A DNA stretch of 64,000 nucleotides from Pseudomonas sp. ANT_H4 (GTDB lineage Bacteria; Pseudomonadota; Gammaproteobacteria; Pseudomonadales; Pseudomonadaceae). Below, piece by piece: positions 1 to 8,475 of the stretch (within the stretch, counting starts at the first letter, position 1; each line of letters begins with the position of its first letter). The notes under the pieces are model-generated. The model searched no databases. It saw only the letters and a program-made list of their open reading frames with translations, and was not told the origin of the DNA. Position numbers and translations under genes: made by a program. The DNA is taken from NCBI RefSeq assembly GCF_008369295.1, contig NZ_VOBG01000015.1, positions 62,001-126,000 of the forward strand. Reading direction: 5' to 3'.

Positions 1-357
1 GAGACCCGTACCGAAACCTCCGACATGGGCGGCACCATGCGCCTTGGCGCGCAGGATTGCCTGCTGGAATCAGGCTCGCTGGTGCACGATTGCTACGGCA
101 AGGACGTGATCGTCGAGCGTCACCGTCACCGTTACGAAGTGAACAACAAGCTGCTGCCACAGATCCTGGACGCTGGCCTGAAAGTTTCCGGTCGCTCCGG
201 TGATGGCGCATTGGTTGAAGTGGTCGAAGCGCCAGATCATCCATGGTTCGTCGCTTGCCAGTTCCACCCAGAGTTCACCTCGACACCTCGTGACGGTCAC
301 CCGTTGTTCAGCGGCTTCGTCAAAGCTGCACTGACGCAACATCAGAAGAAGGCGTAA
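1..357 (+). CDS. pyrG: CTP synthase, C-terminal fragment
   Basis: This is the 3' end of CTP synthase, which aminates UTP to CTP with glutamine as nitrogen donor in the cytosol. The reading frame is open from base 1, so the start lies outside the window and only the last 118 residues are seen. They belong to the class I glutamine amidotransferase domain: the FHPEFTSTP segment carries the His and Glu that complete the catalytic triad. The visible part starts at ETRTETSDMGGTMRLG, a typical stretch of the GATase half. The stop is 5 bases before kdsA, so the two are probably cotranscribed, as in other pseudomonads. Identification is secure; the product is normally about 540 residues. Confidence 0.95.
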   Translation, partial: ETRTETSDMGGTMRLGAQDCLLESGSLVHDCYGKDVIVERHRHRYEVNNKLLPQILDAGLKVSGRSGDGALVEVVEAPDHPWFVACQFHPEFTSTPRDGHPLFSGFVKAALTQHQKKA

Positions 358-362
358 ACCTG

Positions 363-1208
363 ATGGCCCAGAAGATCATTCGCGTAGGCGACATCGAGAT
401 TGCCAACGACAAGCCAATGGTGCTGTTCGGCGGCATGAACGTGCTGGAAAGCCGCGATATGGCGATGAAGGTCTGTGAAGAGTACGTCAAGGTCACCCAG
501 AAACTGGGTATCCCTTACGTGTTCAAGGCCAGCTTCGACAAGGCCAACCGTTCGTCTGTGACCTCCTATCGCGGCCCTGGCCTTGAAGAAGGCATGCGGA
601 TCTTCCAGGACATCAAGCAAGCTTTCGGCGTGCCGATCATCACCGACGTCCACGAGTCTGAACAGGCCGCCGTGGTCGCCGAGGTGTGCGACATCATCCA
701 GTTGCCGGCCTTCCTGTCGCGCCAGACCGACCTCGTGGTCGCGATGGCCAAGACTGGCGCTGTGATCAATATCAAGAAAGCCCAGTTCCTCGCGCCCCAA
801 GAAATGAAACACATCCTGAGCAAGTGCGTGGAAGCGGGTAATGACCAGTTGATCCTCTGCGAGCGCGGTTCCAGCTTCGGCTACAACAACCTCGTGGTGG
901 ACATGCTCGGTTTTGGCATCATGAAACAGTTCGAATACCCAGTGTTCTTCGACGTGACCCACGCGCTGCAAATGCCCGGCGGTCGCTCCGATTCCGCTGG
1001 CGGGCGTCGTGCCCAGGTATTGGATCTGGCCAAGGCCGGCATCAGCCAGTCCCTGGCTGGTCTGTTCCTGGAAGCCCACCCGGACCCGGACAACGCCAAG
1101 TGCGATGGTCCGTGTGCCCTGCGCCTGGACAAACTGGAGCCATTTCTGGCCCAGCTCAAGCAGTTGGACGAACTGGTCAAGAGTTTTCCGACGGTAGAGA
1201 CCGCGTAA
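363..1208 (+). CDS. kdsA: 3-deoxy-8-phosphooctulonate (KDO-8-P) synthase
   Basis: KdsA condenses phosphoenolpyruvate with D-arabinose 5-phosphate to give KDO-8-phosphate, the precursor of the KDO sugar that links lipid A to the LPS core. The 281-residue length is normal for the family and the protein is one TIM-barrel domain. The GGMNVLESRD segment near residue 21-30 has Asn where metal-dependent KdsA enzymes carry Cys, so a metal-independent class I type is expected. The ITDVHE and DVTHALQMPGG segments are the expected PEP and substrate loops. It starts 5 bases after pyrG and precedes eno, the conserved pseudomonad order. Confidence 0.96.
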   Translation: MAQKIIRVGDIEIANDKPMVLFGGMNVLESRDMAMKVCEEYVKVTQKLGIPYVFKASFDKANRSSVTSYRGPGLEEGMRIFQDIKQAFGVPIITDVHESEQAAVVAEVCDIIQLPAFLSRQTDLVVAMAKTGAVINIKKAQFLAPQEMKHILSKCVEAGNDQLILCERGSSFGYNNLVVDMLGFGIMKQFEYPVFFDVTHALQMPGGRSDSAGGRRAQVLDLAKAGISQSLAGLFLEAHPDPDNAKCDGPCALRLDKLEPFLAQLKQLDELVKSFPTVETA

Positions 1209-1244
1209 AGCCGATTTCTCCGGTAAAGTATCCCACGCTAAATG

Positions 1245-1264
1245 CTCAGGCCCTCGGGCCTGAG
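1245..1264 (+). terminator. Hairpin between kdsA and eno
   Basis: CTCAGGCCC and GGGCCTGAG form a 9-bp perfect stem with a 2-base spacer, followed by a short T-containing stretch (tcttgtc). The U-run is weak, so this may be a partial terminator or an attenuator separating pyrG-kdsA from eno rather than a strong stop. Confidence 0.5.
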
Positions 1265-1365
1265 TCTTGTCGTCTGCAAGTCTGCCCCGTTGTTCCACCC
1301 TTGCGGTCGGTCAAAAGATTTCCTTCAGCTGCGTCGTTTTCGTCAACTTTGGAGTGTTTACAACA

Positions 1366-2655
1366 ATGGCAAAAATCGTCGACATCAAAGGTCGTGAAGT
1401 TCTCGACTCCCGTGGCAACCCCACCGTCGAAGCCGACGTGCTTCTCGATAACGGCATCATCGGCAGCGCCTGCGCGCCGTCCGGTGCTTCCACCGGTTCC
1501 CGTGAAGCACTGGAACTGCGTGATGGCGACAAGAGCCGTTACCTGGGCAAGGGTGTACTCAAGGCTGTAGCCAACATCAACGGTCCGATCCGTGACCTGT
1601 TGCTGGGCAAGGACCCGCTGGACCAGAAAGCCCTCGATCACGCGATGATCAAGCTCGACGGTACCGAAAACAAAGGCAGTCTGGGCGCCAACGCGATCCT
1701 CGCCGTATCCCTGGCTGCTGCCAAGGCCGCTGCACAGGATCAGGACCTGCCGCTGTACGCGCACATCGCCAACCTCAACGGTACACCGGGCGTCTACTCG
1801 ATGCCGGTACCGATGATGAACATCATCAACGGTGGCGAGCACGCCGATAACAACGTCGACATCCAGGAATTCATGGTGCAGCCGGTTGGCGCCAAGACCT
1901 TCTCCGAAGGCCTGCGCATGGGTACCGAGATTTTTCATCACCTCAAGGCTGTGCTGAAGGCTCGTGGCCTGAGCACTGCTGTTGGTGACGAAGGTGGTTT
2001 CGCGCCGAACCTGGCATCCAACGAAGATGCACTGAAAGTGATCTCCGAAGCCGTGGCCAACGCCGGCTACAAGCTGGGCACCGACGTGACCTTGGCCTTG
2101 GACTGCGCTGCCAGCGAATTCTACGAAGACGGCAAGTACAACCTGTCCGGCGAAGGCCAGGTGTTCAACTCCGAAGGTTTTGCTGACTACCTCAAAGGCT
2201 TGAGCGAACGCTACCCGATCATCTCCATTGAAGATGGCCTGGACGAGTCCGATTGGGACGGCTGGAAAATCCTCACCGACAAGATCGGCGAGAAAGTCCA
2301 ACTGGTGGGCGACGACTTGTTCGTGACCAACACCAAGATCCTGAAAGAAGGCATCGACAAAAAGATCGCGAACTCGATCCTGATCAAGTTCAACCAGATC
2401 GGCACCTTGACCGAAACCCTGGAAGCCATCCAGATGGCCAAGGCGGCTGGTTACACTGCTGTGATCTCCCACCGCTCCGGCGAAACTGAGGACTCGACCA
2501 TTGCCGACCTGGCCGTGGGTACCTCGGCGGGCCAGATCAAGACCGGTTCCCTGTGCCGTTCCGATCGCGTTTCCAAGTACAACCAATTGCTTCGTATCGA
2601 AGAGCAGTTGGGCGCCAAAGCCAAGTACAACGGTCGTAGCGAGTTTCGCGGCTGA
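1366..2655 (+). CDS. eno: Enolase (2-phosphoglycerate dehydratase)
   Basis: Enolase interconverts 2-phosphoglycerate and phosphoenolpyruvate in glycolysis and gluconeogenesis; in many Gammaproteobacteria it is also an RNA degradosome component. From the ATG at 1366 (MAKIVDIKG) the product is 429 residues, the usual size. An upstream in-frame extension exists but has no family match, and GGAG at 1351-1354 sits about 11 bases before this ATG. Visible motifs are GASTGSREALELRDGD near the N-terminus, the GDEGGFAP loop with the catalytic Glu, metal ligands in SIEDGLDE and LVGDDLFVTN, the catalytic Lys in ILIKFNQIGTLTE, and SHRSGETED. Confidence 0.97.
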   Translation: MAKIVDIKGREVLDSRGNPTVEADVLLDNGIIGSACAPSGASTGSREALELRDGDKSRYLGKGVLKAVANINGPIRDLLLGKDPLDQKALDHAMIKLDGTENKGSLGANAILAVSLAAAKAAAQDQDLPLYAHIANLNGTPGVYSMPVPMMNIINGGEHADNNVDIQEFMVQPVGAKTFSEGLRMGTEIFHHLKAVLKARGLSTAVGDEGGFAPNLASNEDALKVISEAVANAGYKLGTDVTLALDCAASEFYEDGKYNLSGEGQVFNSEGFADYLKGLSERYPIISIEDGLDESDWDGWKILTDKIGEKVQLVGDDLFVTNTKILKEGIDKKIANSILIKFNQIGTLTETLEAIQMAKAAGYTAVISHRSGETEDSTIADLAVGTSAGQIKTGSLCRSDRVSKYNQLLRIEEQLGAKAKYNGRSEFRG

Positions 2656-2827
2656 TTGTTAAATGGTAAAAAGTCAGCAGATTGCGTCGGAAAAATCACG
2701 ACAGCGTGAATTTCGACGCTAATCTCATGGCTATCAAGCGTAAGCCTGGTTTTTCCAGGCTTCGTGCTATCAGTTACTTCAAAAGTTTTTGCATGGCTGT
2801 CTTTTTTCACTGGAAACCCGATATTCG

Positions 2828-3106
2828 ATGCGCAGTCCCAATTGGTTGTTCCTCGTCTTGCTCTTGCTCCTGGCTGGCCTGCAGTACCGCCTATGGGTGG
2901 GGAATGGCAGCCTGGCGCAGGTAACCGACCTGACCCAGCAAATTGCCGCACAGCACGCCGAAAACGAGGTGTTGCTGGAGCGCAACCGTGTGCTCGATGC
3001 CGAAGTGCTTGAGTTGAAAAAAGGCATGGAGACCGTAGAAGAACGGGCTCGTCATGAATTGGGCATGGTCAAGGAGGGCGAAACCCTCTACCAGTTGGCC
3101 CAATGA
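2828..3106 (+). CDS. ftsB: Cell division protein FtsB
   Basis: FtsB is a small bitopic inner-membrane protein that forms the FtsQLB complex and helps activate septal peptidoglycan synthesis. The 92-residue product has a short cytoplasmic start (MRSPN), one transmembrane helix at about residues 6-22 (WLFLVLLLLLAG), then a leucine-zipper-like coiled coil (residues about 30-70) in the periplasm. The ATG at 2828 puts the helix at the start, as in known FtsB; upstream in-frame starts would add residues with no family match. The stop overlaps ispD by 4 bases (ATGA), so translation is coupled, the usual ftsB-ispD arrangement. Confidence 0.93.
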   Translation: MRSPNWLFLVLLLLLAGLQYRLWVGNGSLAQVTDLTQQIAAQHAENEVLLERNRVLDAEVLELKKGMETVEERARHELGMVKEGETLYQLAQ

Positions 3107-3810
3107 ACCACTGTTTACCGGCCTTCTGGGCCGTGATTCCTGCCGCGGGCGTTGGTGCCCGTATGGCCGCGGACCGTCCCAAGCAATACTTGCAACTGGG
3201 CGGGCGCACTATTCTCGAACACAGCCTCGGCTGTTTTCTCGATCATCCTGACCTTAAGGGGCTGGTGGTCAGTCTCGCTGTTGATGATCCTTATTGGCCG
3301 GCTCTGCCGTGTGCCGGTGATCCGCGTATTGCGCGGGTGGATGGCGGTGAAGAGCGTTCGGGTTCGGTGCTTAACGCGTTGCTGCACCTACATGCCCAGG
3401 GTGCCGGTGATGACGATTGGGTGTTGGTGCACGATGCGGCACGGCCGAATTTGAGTCGCGATGACCTGGACAAACTATTGTCGGAACTGGCGAATGATCC
3501 TGTAGGCGGTTTGCTGGCGGTACCTGCTCGCGACACCCTCAAACGTGTCGATAAGCACGGGCGAGTGGTAGAGACCGTTGATCGCAGCCTGATCTGGCAA
3601 GCCTATACGCCGCAGATGTTTCGCCTGGGCGCCTTGCATCGGGCTTTGGCTGACAGCCTGGTGGCCGATGCCGTGATCACCGATGAAGCTTCGGCCATGG
3701 AATGGTCCGGCCAGGCGCCGCGCTTGATCGAAGGGCGCTCGGACAATATCAAAGTGACCCGGCCTGAAGACTTGGAGTGGCTGCGGCTACGATGGTCGAA
3801 TCGCAGATAA
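3103..3810 (+). CDS. ispD: 2-C-methyl-D-erythritol 4-phosphate cytidylyltransferase
   Basis: IspD transfers CMP from CTP to 2-C-methyl-D-erythritol 4-phosphate in the non-mevalonate isoprenoid pathway. The 235-residue protein has the N-terminal nucleotide-binding motif IPAAGVGARM followed by the conserved RPKQYL segment, then VLVHDAARPN (metal-binding Asp) and the C-terminal ALEGRSDNIKVTRPEDL-type sequence (here LIEGRSDNIKVTRPEDL). It overlaps ftsB by 4 bases. The partner pathway gene ispF lies 3 kb downstream, after an inserted LysR-adhC-fghA block. Confidence 0.95.
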   Translation: MNHCLPAFWAVIPAAGVGARMAADRPKQYLQLGGRTILEHSLGCFLDHPDLKGLVVSLAVDDPYWPALPCAGDPRIARVDGGEERSGSVLNALLHLHAQGAGDDDWVLVHDAARPNLSRDDLDKLLSELANDPVGGLLAVPARDTLKRVDKHGRVVETVDRSLIWQAYTPQMFRLGALHRALADSLVADAVITDEASAMEWSGQAPRLIEGRSDNIKVTRPEDLEWLRLRWSNRR

Positions 3811-3839
3811 ATGTGGCATGACCCAGCAGGTGCTACTTT

Positions 3840-4736
3840 TCAGTCGCTGTACTCCGGCCTTCCAGCCAACCCCTCTTTCAAAAAGTCCACCAGCTTGCGC
3901 ACCTTCGGCGACAAATGCCGTTGCTGCGGATACAGCGCCCATACCGCCGTATTGGGCGGTTGATGACCCTCAAGCAACGACACCAGTGCGCCGCTGTGCA
4001 AGTGTTTCAGCACGTAATAGTCCGGCAACTGACACAAGCCCACCCCTTGCAGCGCTGCATCTAAAACCGCCTGCCCACTGTTGCAGCGCCAGTTTCCATG
4101 CACCCGCTGGGAAAACTCCCGCCCGTCTTGTGCCAACTGCCAGATATCCGAACTGCCGATCAGACAGTTATGCCGACTCAATTCCGACAAGCTGTGTGGC
4201 CGTCCATACCGCTCAAGGTAGGAGGGAGACGCGCAGAGGTACATGCGCCGTGGCGCCAGGCGGCTTGCGACCATCCTTGAGTCTTGCAGGCGTCCAAGGC
4301 GAATCGCCAGGTCCAGCCCTTCGTGGACCAGGTCCAGTTGGCGGTTGCTCAGCTCGATATCTACCCGCAGTTGTGGGTAAAGCCCCATGAACCGCGTCAC
4401 CAGTGGCACGATAAAGCGTTCGCCATAGGCCACGGCGCAGGTCATGCGCAACATGCCCTTGGGTTCGCTGGCCAGGTCACCCACTGCCCGTAGGGCTTCC
4501 TCGCGGCCATCCTGCAGACGTTGGCAATGTTGCAGAAAAGTCTGGCCGGCCTCGGTCAGCGTTACCCGTCGGGTGCTTCGGTACAGCAGGCGGGTTTGCA
4601 GGCGTTCTTCCAGGCGCGCCACCTGGCGGCTGATATGGGACGAGGACACCCCAAGACGTTCGGCGGCCGCCGTAAATTGGCTGCACTCGGCCACGGCAAC
4701 GAACTCATCGATGCCTTCCCAGCGGTTTTCCAGCAT
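3840..4736 (-). CDS. LysR-family regulator divergent from adhC/fghA
   Basis: This 298-residue protein is a LysR-type transcriptional regulator. It has an N-terminal winged helix-turn-helix (residues about 5-62, with TAAAERLGVSSSHISRQVARLEERL) and a C-terminal periplasmic-binding-like effector domain starting near residue 90. It is transcribed away from adhC with 108 bases between the two starts, the classic layout for a LysR gene controlling its divergent neighbour. P. aeruginosa has a LysR gene, which I recall as gfnR, at the same place; it responds to formaldehyde. That role is therefore likely here but inferred. The intergenic space holds two copies of AATGTTTT, about 35 bases apart, that could be part of the operator. 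Confidence 0.88.
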   Translation of the reverse strand: MLENRWEGIDEFVAVAECSQFTAAAERLGVSSSHISRQVARLEERLQTRLLYRSTRRVTLTEAGQTFLQHCQRLQDGREEALRAVGDLASEPKGMLRMTCAVAYGERFIVPLVTRFMGLYPQLRVDIELSNRQLDLVHEGLDLAIRLGRLQDSRMVASRLAPRRMYLCASPSYLERYGRPHSLSELSRHNCLIGSSDIWQLAQDGREFSQRVHGNWRCNSGQAVLDAALQGVGLCQLPDYYVLKHLHSGALVSLLEGHQPPNTAVWALYPQQRHLSPKVRKLVDFLKEGLAGRPEYSD

Positions 4737-4844
4737 GGTGATTATCCCTGTGCAGCAATAATGTTTTGCTTTTACCTGGATTATTAATCAGTAGGCAATG
4801 TTTTACACTGTTGGTCTTGCTTTATAACTCCATGGAGAACCCGG

Positions 4845-5957
4845 ATGATCAAGTCCCGCGCTGCCGTAGCCTTCGAGGCCAAGAAACCCCTTGAGATCGT
4901 TGAAGTTGATGTCGCCATGCCCAAGGCGGGTGAAGTGCTGTTGCGCGTGGTCGCCTCCGGTGTTTGCCATACTGATGCTTTCACTTTGTCGGGCGCCGAT
5001 CCGGAAGGCATCTTCCCGTCGATCCTCGGCCATGAAGGCGGCGCGATAGTCGAAGCCATTGGCGAAGGAGTGACATCGGTGGCGGTGGGCGACCACGTGA
5101 TCCCGCTGTACACCCCGGAATGTGGCAAGTGCAAATTCTGCCTGAGTGGCAAGACCAACCTATGCCAGGCGATTCGTGCCACTCAGGGCAAGGGTTTGAT
5201 GCCTGATGGCACTTCGCGCTTTTCCTACAAGGGCCAGCCGATTTTCCACTACATGGGCACCTCGACTTTCTCTGAGTACACCGTGTTGCCGGAAATCTCC
5301 GTGGCCAAGATCCCCAAGGATGCGCCCCTGGAAAAAGTCTGCCTGCTGGGCTGCGGCGTCACCACTGGCATCGGTGCGGTGATCAACACCGCCAAGGTCA
5401 AGCCGGGTGACACCGTGGCCATCTTCGGTCTGGGCGGTATTGGTCTTTCGGCGGTCATTGGTGCGGTCAAGGCCAAGGCCGCACGCATCATTGCCATCGA
5501 CATCAACCCGGCCAAGTTCGAGATTGCCAAGCAGCTGGGTGCCACCGACTGCATCAACCCGAAAGACTATGACCGCCCGATCCAGGACGTGATTGTTGAT
5601 TTGACCGACGGCGGCGTGGACTTTTCCTTCGAATGCATCGGCAATGTCCAGCTGATGCGTGCGGCCCTTGAATGCTGCCACAAAGGCTGGGGCGAGTCGG
5701 TGATCATCGGTGTGGCCGGTGCTGGCCAGGAGATATCCACTCGTCCGTTCCAGTTGGTGACTGGTCGCGTCTGGCGCGGTTCGGCGTTCGGTGGCGTGCG
5801 CGGTCGCAGCGAGCTGCCAAGCTATGTGGAAATGGCCCAGACCGGTGAAATTCCTCTGGATACCTTCATTACTCACACCATGGGCCTGGAAGATATCAAC
5901 AAGGCATTCGACCTGATGCATGAAGGCAAAAGCATCCGTACCGTCATTCATTTCTGA
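4845..5957 (+). CDS. adhC: S-(hydroxymethyl)glutathione dehydrogenase (class III alcohol dehydrogenase)
   Basis: This enzyme oxidises S-hydroxymethylglutathione, the adduct of formaldehyde and glutathione, to S-formylglutathione with NAD+. It can also reduce S-nitrosoglutathione. The 370-residue length and sequence are those of class III zinc alcohol dehydrogenase (frmA/adhC). Catalytic zinc ligands lie in GVCHTD and GHEGG; four structural-zinc cysteines lie in PECGKCKFCLSGKTNLC; the Rossmann loop is IFGLGGIGLSAV. ATG at 4845 has GGAGA about 8 bases upstream. It pairs with fghA downstream for two-step formaldehyde detoxification and is probably controlled by the divergent LysR gene. Confidence 0.96.
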   Translation: MIKSRAAVAFEAKKPLEIVEVDVAMPKAGEVLLRVVASGVCHTDAFTLSGADPEGIFPSILGHEGGAIVEAIGEGVTSVAVGDHVIPLYTPECGKCKFCLSGKTNLCQAIRATQGKGLMPDGTSRFSYKGQPIFHYMGTSTFSEYTVLPEISVAKIPKDAPLEKVCLLGCGVTTGIGAVINTAKVKPGDTVAIFGLGGIGLSAVIGAVKAKAARIIAIDINPAKFEIAKQLGATDCINPKDYDRPIQDVIVDLTDGGVDFSFECIGNVQLMRAALECCHKGWGESVIIGVAGAGQEISTRPFQLVTGRVWRGSAFGGVRGRSELPSYVEMAQTGEIPLDTFITHTMGLEDINKAFDLMHEGKSIRTVIHF

Positions 5958-5960
5958 AGA

Positions 5961-6042
5961 GCAGCGGCAAGTTGCAAGCTATAAGCGGCAAGGGGGGCGA
6001 CTCTCTTGCAGTTTGAGGCTTGTGACTTGAAGCTGGGAGCAC
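5961..6042. repeat. Copy 1 of a dispersed 'cttgcagctt' inverted repeat
   Basis: The gap between adhC and fghA is filled by an imperfect inverted repeat: the left arm contains gcggcaagttgcaagc, and the right arm contains cttgcagtttgaggcttg followed by gacttgaagct. Related arms are seen at 29018-29082 and 42684-42757, so this is a dispersed non-coding repeat family rather than a gene-specific structure. It lies between cotranscribed genes and could form an mRNA hairpin. Confidence 0.6.
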
Positions 6043-6046
6043 TCCC

Positions 6047-6892
6047 ATGACCCTGGAAAATATTTCCTGCCAGAAGAGTTTTGGCGGTTGGCATAAACGT
6101 TACAAACACAGCTCCCGCGTACTGGGCTGTGACATGACGTTCGCCGTCTACCTGCCGCCGCAAGCGGAGCAGGGCGGCAAATTGCCGGTGCTGTACTGGC
6201 TGTCGGGACTGACTTGCACCGATGAAAACTTCATGCAGAAGGCGGGTGCGATGCGTGTTGCGGCCGAGTTGGGGCTGATCATCGTTGCGCCAGATACCAG
6301 TCCGCGTGGGTCCGGTGTGCCTGGGGATCCGGACGGTGCCTGGGATTTCGGTCTGGGTGCCGGGTTTTATCTGAATGCCACCCAGGAGCCTTGGGCCAAG
6401 CACTATCGGATGCATGACTACGTGGTGCAGGAATTGCCGGAACTGGTCGAGGCGCATTTCCCTGCCTCCAGCAAGCGCGGCATCAGCGGTCACTCCATGG
6501 GTGGTCACGGCGCGCTGGTCTGTGCCTTGCGCAATCCGGGTCGTTATCAATCGGTGTCGGCGTTCTCGCCGATCAACAATCCGATGGATTGCCCGTGGGG
6601 CCAGAAGGCCTTCTCCCGCTACTTGGGGGATGAGCGTTCGAAGTGGCGTGAGTGGGATGCCTGTGTGTTGATCAGCGAAGCTACGCAAAAGCTGCCGTTG
6701 CTGGTAGACCAGGGCGATCGCGATGATTTTCTTGAGGTGCAACTCAAGCCCGAAGCCTTGCAGCAAGCCGCCAGGGCGGCCAACCATCCGCTCAAGCTGC
6801 GGCTGCAACCGGGCTATGACCACAGCTACTTCTTTATCGCCAGCTTCATCGAAGACCATTTGCGACATCATGGACGCGCTTTGCTCGGTTAA
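6047..6892 (+). CDS. fghA: S-formylglutathione hydrolase
   Basis: FghA hydrolyses S-formylglutathione to formate and glutathione, the second step of glutathione-dependent formaldehyde removal. The 281-residue alpha/beta-hydrolase (esterase D family) shows the nucleophile elbow GHSMGGHGAL with the catalytic Ser. The charge relay is completed by Asp in DQGDRDDFL and His in GYDHSYFF. An upstream LTCTDENFMQKAG stretch is typical of the family. It follows adhC in the same orientation, separated only by the repeat, so one transcript is likely. Confidence 0.95.
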   Translation: MTLENISCQKSFGGWHKRYKHSSRVLGCDMTFAVYLPPQAEQGGKLPVLYWLSGLTCTDENFMQKAGAMRVAAELGLIIVAPDTSPRGSGVPGDPDGAWDFGLGAGFYLNATQEPWAKHYRMHDYVVQELPELVEAHFPASSKRGISGHSMGGHGALVCALRNPGRYQSVSAFSPINNPMDCPWGQKAFSRYLGDERSKWREWDACVLISEATQKLPLLVDQGDRDDFLEVQLKPEALQQAARAANHPLKLRLQPGYDHSYFFIASFIEDHLRHHGRALLG

Positions 6893-6946
6893 TGTCGGGC
6901 AAAAGTAGGTAGAATCACGCCCTGAATTAAATCGGGGCATTTTTTT

Positions 6947-7420
6947 ATGCGTATTGGCCACGGCTATGATGTGCACCGTTTCGCCGAAGGCGACTTCATC
7001 ACCCTGGGTGGCGTGCGGATCGCGCACCACCACGGGTTGCTGGCTCATTCCGACGGCGACGTTGTCCTGCACGCCTTGAGCGATGCCTTACTCGGCGCCG
7101 CTGCGCTGGGGGATATTGGCAAGCACTTCCCGGACACCGACCCGCAATTCAAGGGGGCGGACAGCCGTGTGCTGCTGCGCCACGTGGTCGGCCTGATCCA
7201 TGCCAAGGGCTGGAAGGTCGCCAATGTCGACAACACCATCATTGCCCAGGCGCCGAAAATGGCCCCGCATATCGAATCGATGCGCGCGCTGATTGCCGCG
7301 GATCTTCAAGTTGAGTTGGATCAAGTGAACGTAAAAGCCACCACCACCGAAAAACTCGGGTTTGCCGGTCGCGAAGAGGGCATTGCCGTGCACGCCGTTG
7401 CCTTGTTGCAACACGCATGA
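6947..7420 (+). CDS. ispF: 2-C-methyl-D-erythritol 2,4-cyclodiphosphate synthase
   Basis: IspF cyclises CDP-methylerythritol 2-phosphate to methylerythritol cyclodiphosphate with release of CMP, in the non-mevalonate isoprenoid route. The 157-residue length is standard. The zinc-binding Asp and His lie in RIGHGYDVHRF at the N-terminus, with a third His in LLAHSDGDVVLHAL. The GDIGKHFPDTD and KATTTEKLGFAGREEGIA segments are family signatures. The stop overlaps truD by 4 bases (ATGA), so the two are translationally coupled. Confidence 0.97.
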   Translation: MRIGHGYDVHRFAEGDFITLGGVRIAHHHGLLAHSDGDVVLHALSDALLGAAALGDIGKHFPDTDPQFKGADSRVLLRHVVGLIHAKGWKVANVDNTIIAQAPKMAPHIESMRALIAADLQVELDQVNVKATTTEKLGFAGREEGIAVHAVALLQHA

Positions 7421-8475
7421 ATGATCTACAACTGCTGGGTCCGCGAGCCTATGGCGATGCCCTGGGCAGCGCAGTACTGAAGGCCACGGCCGAAGACTTC
7501 CAGGTGGATGAAGTACTGGATATTCCGCTGACCGGCGAAGGCGAACACCTGTGGTTATGGGTGGAGAAGCGCGGCCTGAATACCGAAGAGGCGGCGCGGC
7601 GCATTGCCAAGGCGGCAGGTGTGCCGTTGCGCACCGTCAGCTATGCAGGCCTCAAGGATCGCCAGGCGCTGACCCGCCAGTGGTTCAGCGTGCAACTGCC
7701 GGGCAAGGCCGATCCGGACCTGACTGCGGCGGAAAACGACACGCTGAAGATCCTGAAGATCGCCCGCCACAAGCGCAAGCTGCAACGCGGCGCTCATTCG
7801 GCCAACGGCTTCACGCTGCGGCTGACTCAGTTCGTCGGCGATGCCGCCGCGATCGATGCGCGCCTGCAACTGATCGTCCAGCAAGGCATCCCCAATTATT
7901 TTGGCGCTCAGCGCTTCGGCCATAACGGTGGCAACGTGGCGGATGCCCGCGATTGGGCTGCCCGCAAGGCCTTGCCGGAACAGCGCAACGTGCGTTCACG
8001 CCTGCTTTCCACCGCCCGTAGTTTTCTGTTCAATAAAGTGCTGGCGGCGCGGGTAGCCGACGGCTCCTGGCAGCGCGCCCAGGTCGGCGACTTACTGGCG
8101 TTCACCGATAGCCGCAGCTTTTTCCCGGCGGGGGAGGCGGAGTGTAGCGATCCGCGCCTGGCCATCCTTGATTTGCATCCCACCGGCCCGCAATGGGGTG
8201 AAGGCGATTCGCCGGCTACCGGTGCCACTCATGACTTGGAGCAGGCGGTGGCCGCCAGCGAAGCGGACCTGCGCGATTGGCTGGTCAATGCCGGCATGAG
8301 CCAGGAACGTCGCATTCTGCGACTGCCCATTGGCGGGTTGACGTGGCATTATCCCTCGCTGGACATTCTGCAATTGGAATTCGTCCTGCCGGCCGGATGC
8401 TTCGCCACTGTCTTGGTGCGCGAGCTTGTTGATCTGGTGCCGGTGGGGCAGACGGACAGCCCATGCGTATTCTGA
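7417..8475 (+). CDS. truD: tRNA pseudouridine(13) synthase TruD
   Basis: TruD makes pseudouridine at position 13 of tRNA(Glu). The 352-residue protein has the catalytic Asp in the motif YAGLKDRQALTRQ (residues about 76-88), preceded by VEKRGLNTEEAARRIA and followed by PNYFGAQRFGHNG, all TruD signatures. It overlaps ispF by 4 bases and surE by 13 bases, so ispF-truD-surE-pcm form a tightly packed operon, as in other pseudomonads. Confidence 0.96.
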   Translation: MNDLQLLGPRAYGDALGSAVLKATAEDFQVDEVLDIPLTGEGEHLWLWVEKRGLNTEEAARRIAKAAGVPLRTVSYAGLKDRQALTRQWFSVQLPGKADPDLTAAENDTLKILKIARHKRKLQRGAHSANGFTLRLTQFVGDAAAIDARLQLIVQQGIPNYFGAQRFGHNGGNVADARDWAARKALPEQRNVRSRLLSTARSFLFNKVLAARVADGSWQRAQVGDLLAFTDSRSFFPAGEAECSDPRLAILDLHPTGPQWGEGDSPATGATHDLEQAVAASEADLRDWLVNAGMSQERRILRLPIGGLTWHYPSLDILQLEFVLPAGCFATVLVRELVDLVPVGQTDSPCVF